A stretch of DNA of 64,000 nucleotides from Labilithrix sp. (lineage in GTDB: Bacteria > Myxococcota_A > Polyangia > Polyangiales > Polyangiaceae), in assembly GCA_019637155.1 (NCBI GenBank), contig JAHBWE010000012.1:1-64000 (forward strand), read 5' to 3'. Below are positions 63,312 to 64,000 of this stretch, one piece after another; within the stretch, counting starts at the first letter, position 1, and each line of letters begins with the position of its first letter. Both the position numbers and the translations under genes were made by a program. The notes under the pieces are model-generated. The model had not been told where the DNA came from, did not search any database, and saw nothing but the letters and a program-made list of their open reading frames with translations.

Positions 63312-64000
63312 ATGATCTTCCGCCAGTTGTTCGACCAGGTCTCGAGCACCTACAGCTATCTCCTCGCCGACGAGCAGACGCGCGAAGCGGTCCTGATCGA
63401 TCCCGTCTTCGAGCGCCACGTGCGCGACGCCGCGCTCGTCCGCGAGCTCGGCCTCTCGCTCCTCTACACGATCGACACCCATTGCCACGCCGATCACGTC
63501 ACCGGCGCGTGGCTCATGAGAGACGCCTTCGGCAGCAAGTCCGCCCTCGCCCGCGAATACGGCGCGACCAACGTCGATCTTCCGCTCGCGGACGGCGACG
63601 TCATCCGCTTCGGCGGCGAGTCGCTCGAGGTCCGCGCCACCCCGGGCCACACCGACGGCTGCCTCTCCTTCGTGACGCCCGATCGGACGATGGTCTTCAC
63701 CGGCGACGCGCTCCTCGTCCGCGGCGCGGGCCGCACCGACTTCCAGCAGGGCGATCCTTCCCTCCTCTACCAGTCGATCCAGAAGCAGCTCTTCTCGTTG
63801 CCCGACGACTGCGTGGTGTATCCCGCGCACGACTACGACGGCCGCACGTCGAGCACGATCGGCGAGGAGCGCCGCTTCAACGCGCGCATCGGCGGCAACG
63901 CGCGCGAGGAGGACTTCGTCGGCTACATGATGAACCTCGCGCTGCCGCATCCGAAGCAGCTCGACATCGCGGTCCCCGCCAACATGCGCGGCGGGCAGCC
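63312..64000 (+). CDS. ETHE1-like persulfide dioxygenase, MBL fold (partial)
   Basis: The 3' end lies outside the window; 229 residues are seen. It starts MIFRQLFDQVSSTYSYLLAD, the usual family opening, then VLIDPVFERHVRD, the metal site THCHADHVTGAW near 56, TPGHTDGCLSF near 112, TGDALLVRGAGRTDFQQG and YPAHDYDGRTSSTIGEE. All point to an ETHE1-type dioxygenase that oxidises glutathione persulfide to sulfite. An intact member has about 240 residues, so little is missing. Confidence 0.93.
   Translation, partial: MIFRQLFDQVSSTYSYLLADEQTREAVLIDPVFERHVRDAALVRELGLSLLYTIDTHCHADHVTGAWLMRDAFGSKSALAREYGATNVDLPLADGDVIRFGGESLEVRATPGHTDGCLSFVTPDRTMVFTGDALLVRGAGRTDFQQGDPSLLYQSIQKQLFSLPDDCVVYPAHDYDGRTSSTIGEERRFNARIGGNAREEDFVGYMMNLALPHPKQLDIAVPANMRGGQ

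Overview
The window is a GC-rich chromosomal segment (about 70% G+C, with strong G/C preference at third codon positions) that most resembles a Myxococcota genome of the Polyangia or Sorangiineae type. The reasons are a dense set of lipoprotein genes with lipobox signals, two eukaryotic-type Ser/Thr kinases, two FHA-domain enhancer-binding regulators, a DUF4215-type Cys-rich secreted protein, a repeat-companion/LRR protein, several secreted proteases, and gene spacing typical of that group. This placement is an inference from gene content. No rRNA, tRNA, CRISPR array, insertion sequence or prophage was seen.

Layout. 1-2039: the end of a carbamoyltransferase, a DUF5989 mini-protein and a LysM-FecR protein, with start and stop codons overlapping. 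2183-6661: an FHA sigma-54 activator and, 9 bases on, a large PLD-helicase-DUF3427 protein that is a plausible stand-alone nucleic-acid or defence enzyme. 6780-12680: an exported Cys-rich protein with a toxin-like tail, a cyclopropane-fatty-acid synthase-like methyltransferase, tandem duplicated secreted proteins, an OmpA/Pal-like lipoprotein and a DUF4215 protein. 12681-15202: a degenerate hairpin repeat cluster, a tiny basic protein and two BON-domain paralogues. 15209-18554: a minus-strand operon of lamin-tail lipoprotein, PPC-like protein and an astacin metalloprotease whose catalytic domain is interrupted by four propeller-like repeats. 18830-22335: an LTA-synthase-like membrane sulfatase-fold enzyme, RNase HI and a trypsin-like protease.

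22354-28022 is a minus-strand operon of a transmembrane Ser/Thr kinase, a TPR/PEGA-like protein and two glycine-rich beta-helix lipoproteins that share a nearly identical block of about 376 bp. 28431-31803 holds a metallophosphoesterase, a second kinase and a divergent FHA regulator that lacks the sigma-54 contact loop. 31937-37165 holds a CHAP hydrolase, a damaged lysozyme-like remnant, small proteins, a coiled-coil protein and a second S1 protease. 37540-44582 holds an M13 metalloprotease, a GNAT, a propeller lipoprotein and an SDR. 44857-46009 is a broken elongation factor G gene behind an unusual hairpin leader. 46139-52855 holds an exported methyltransferase, a 1301-residue modular acidic protein, a Cys-rich lipoprotein and S-formylglutathione hydrolase. 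52970-64000 holds an LRR protein, a 5'-truncated GlxA-type regulator, a DUF4091 lipoprotein, a TIGR00027 methyltransferase, an ankyrin membrane protein and, at the edge, an ETHE1-like sulfur dioxygenase.

Two themes recur. One is envelope and extracellular work: proteases, peptidoglycan hydrolases and lipoproteins. The other is gene wear and intergenic repeat growth: at least five unrelated tandem-repeat loci (12.9, 33.8, 41.3, 43.1 and 52.9 kb) and three damaged genes (lysozyme-like, EF-G, GlxA-like). The best candidates for something undescribed are the astacin with an inserted propeller-like module, the kinase-PEGA-beta-helix operon with gene conversion, the enhancer-binding protein without GAFTGA, and the EF-G leader that presents its Shine-Dalgarno in a hairpin loop.
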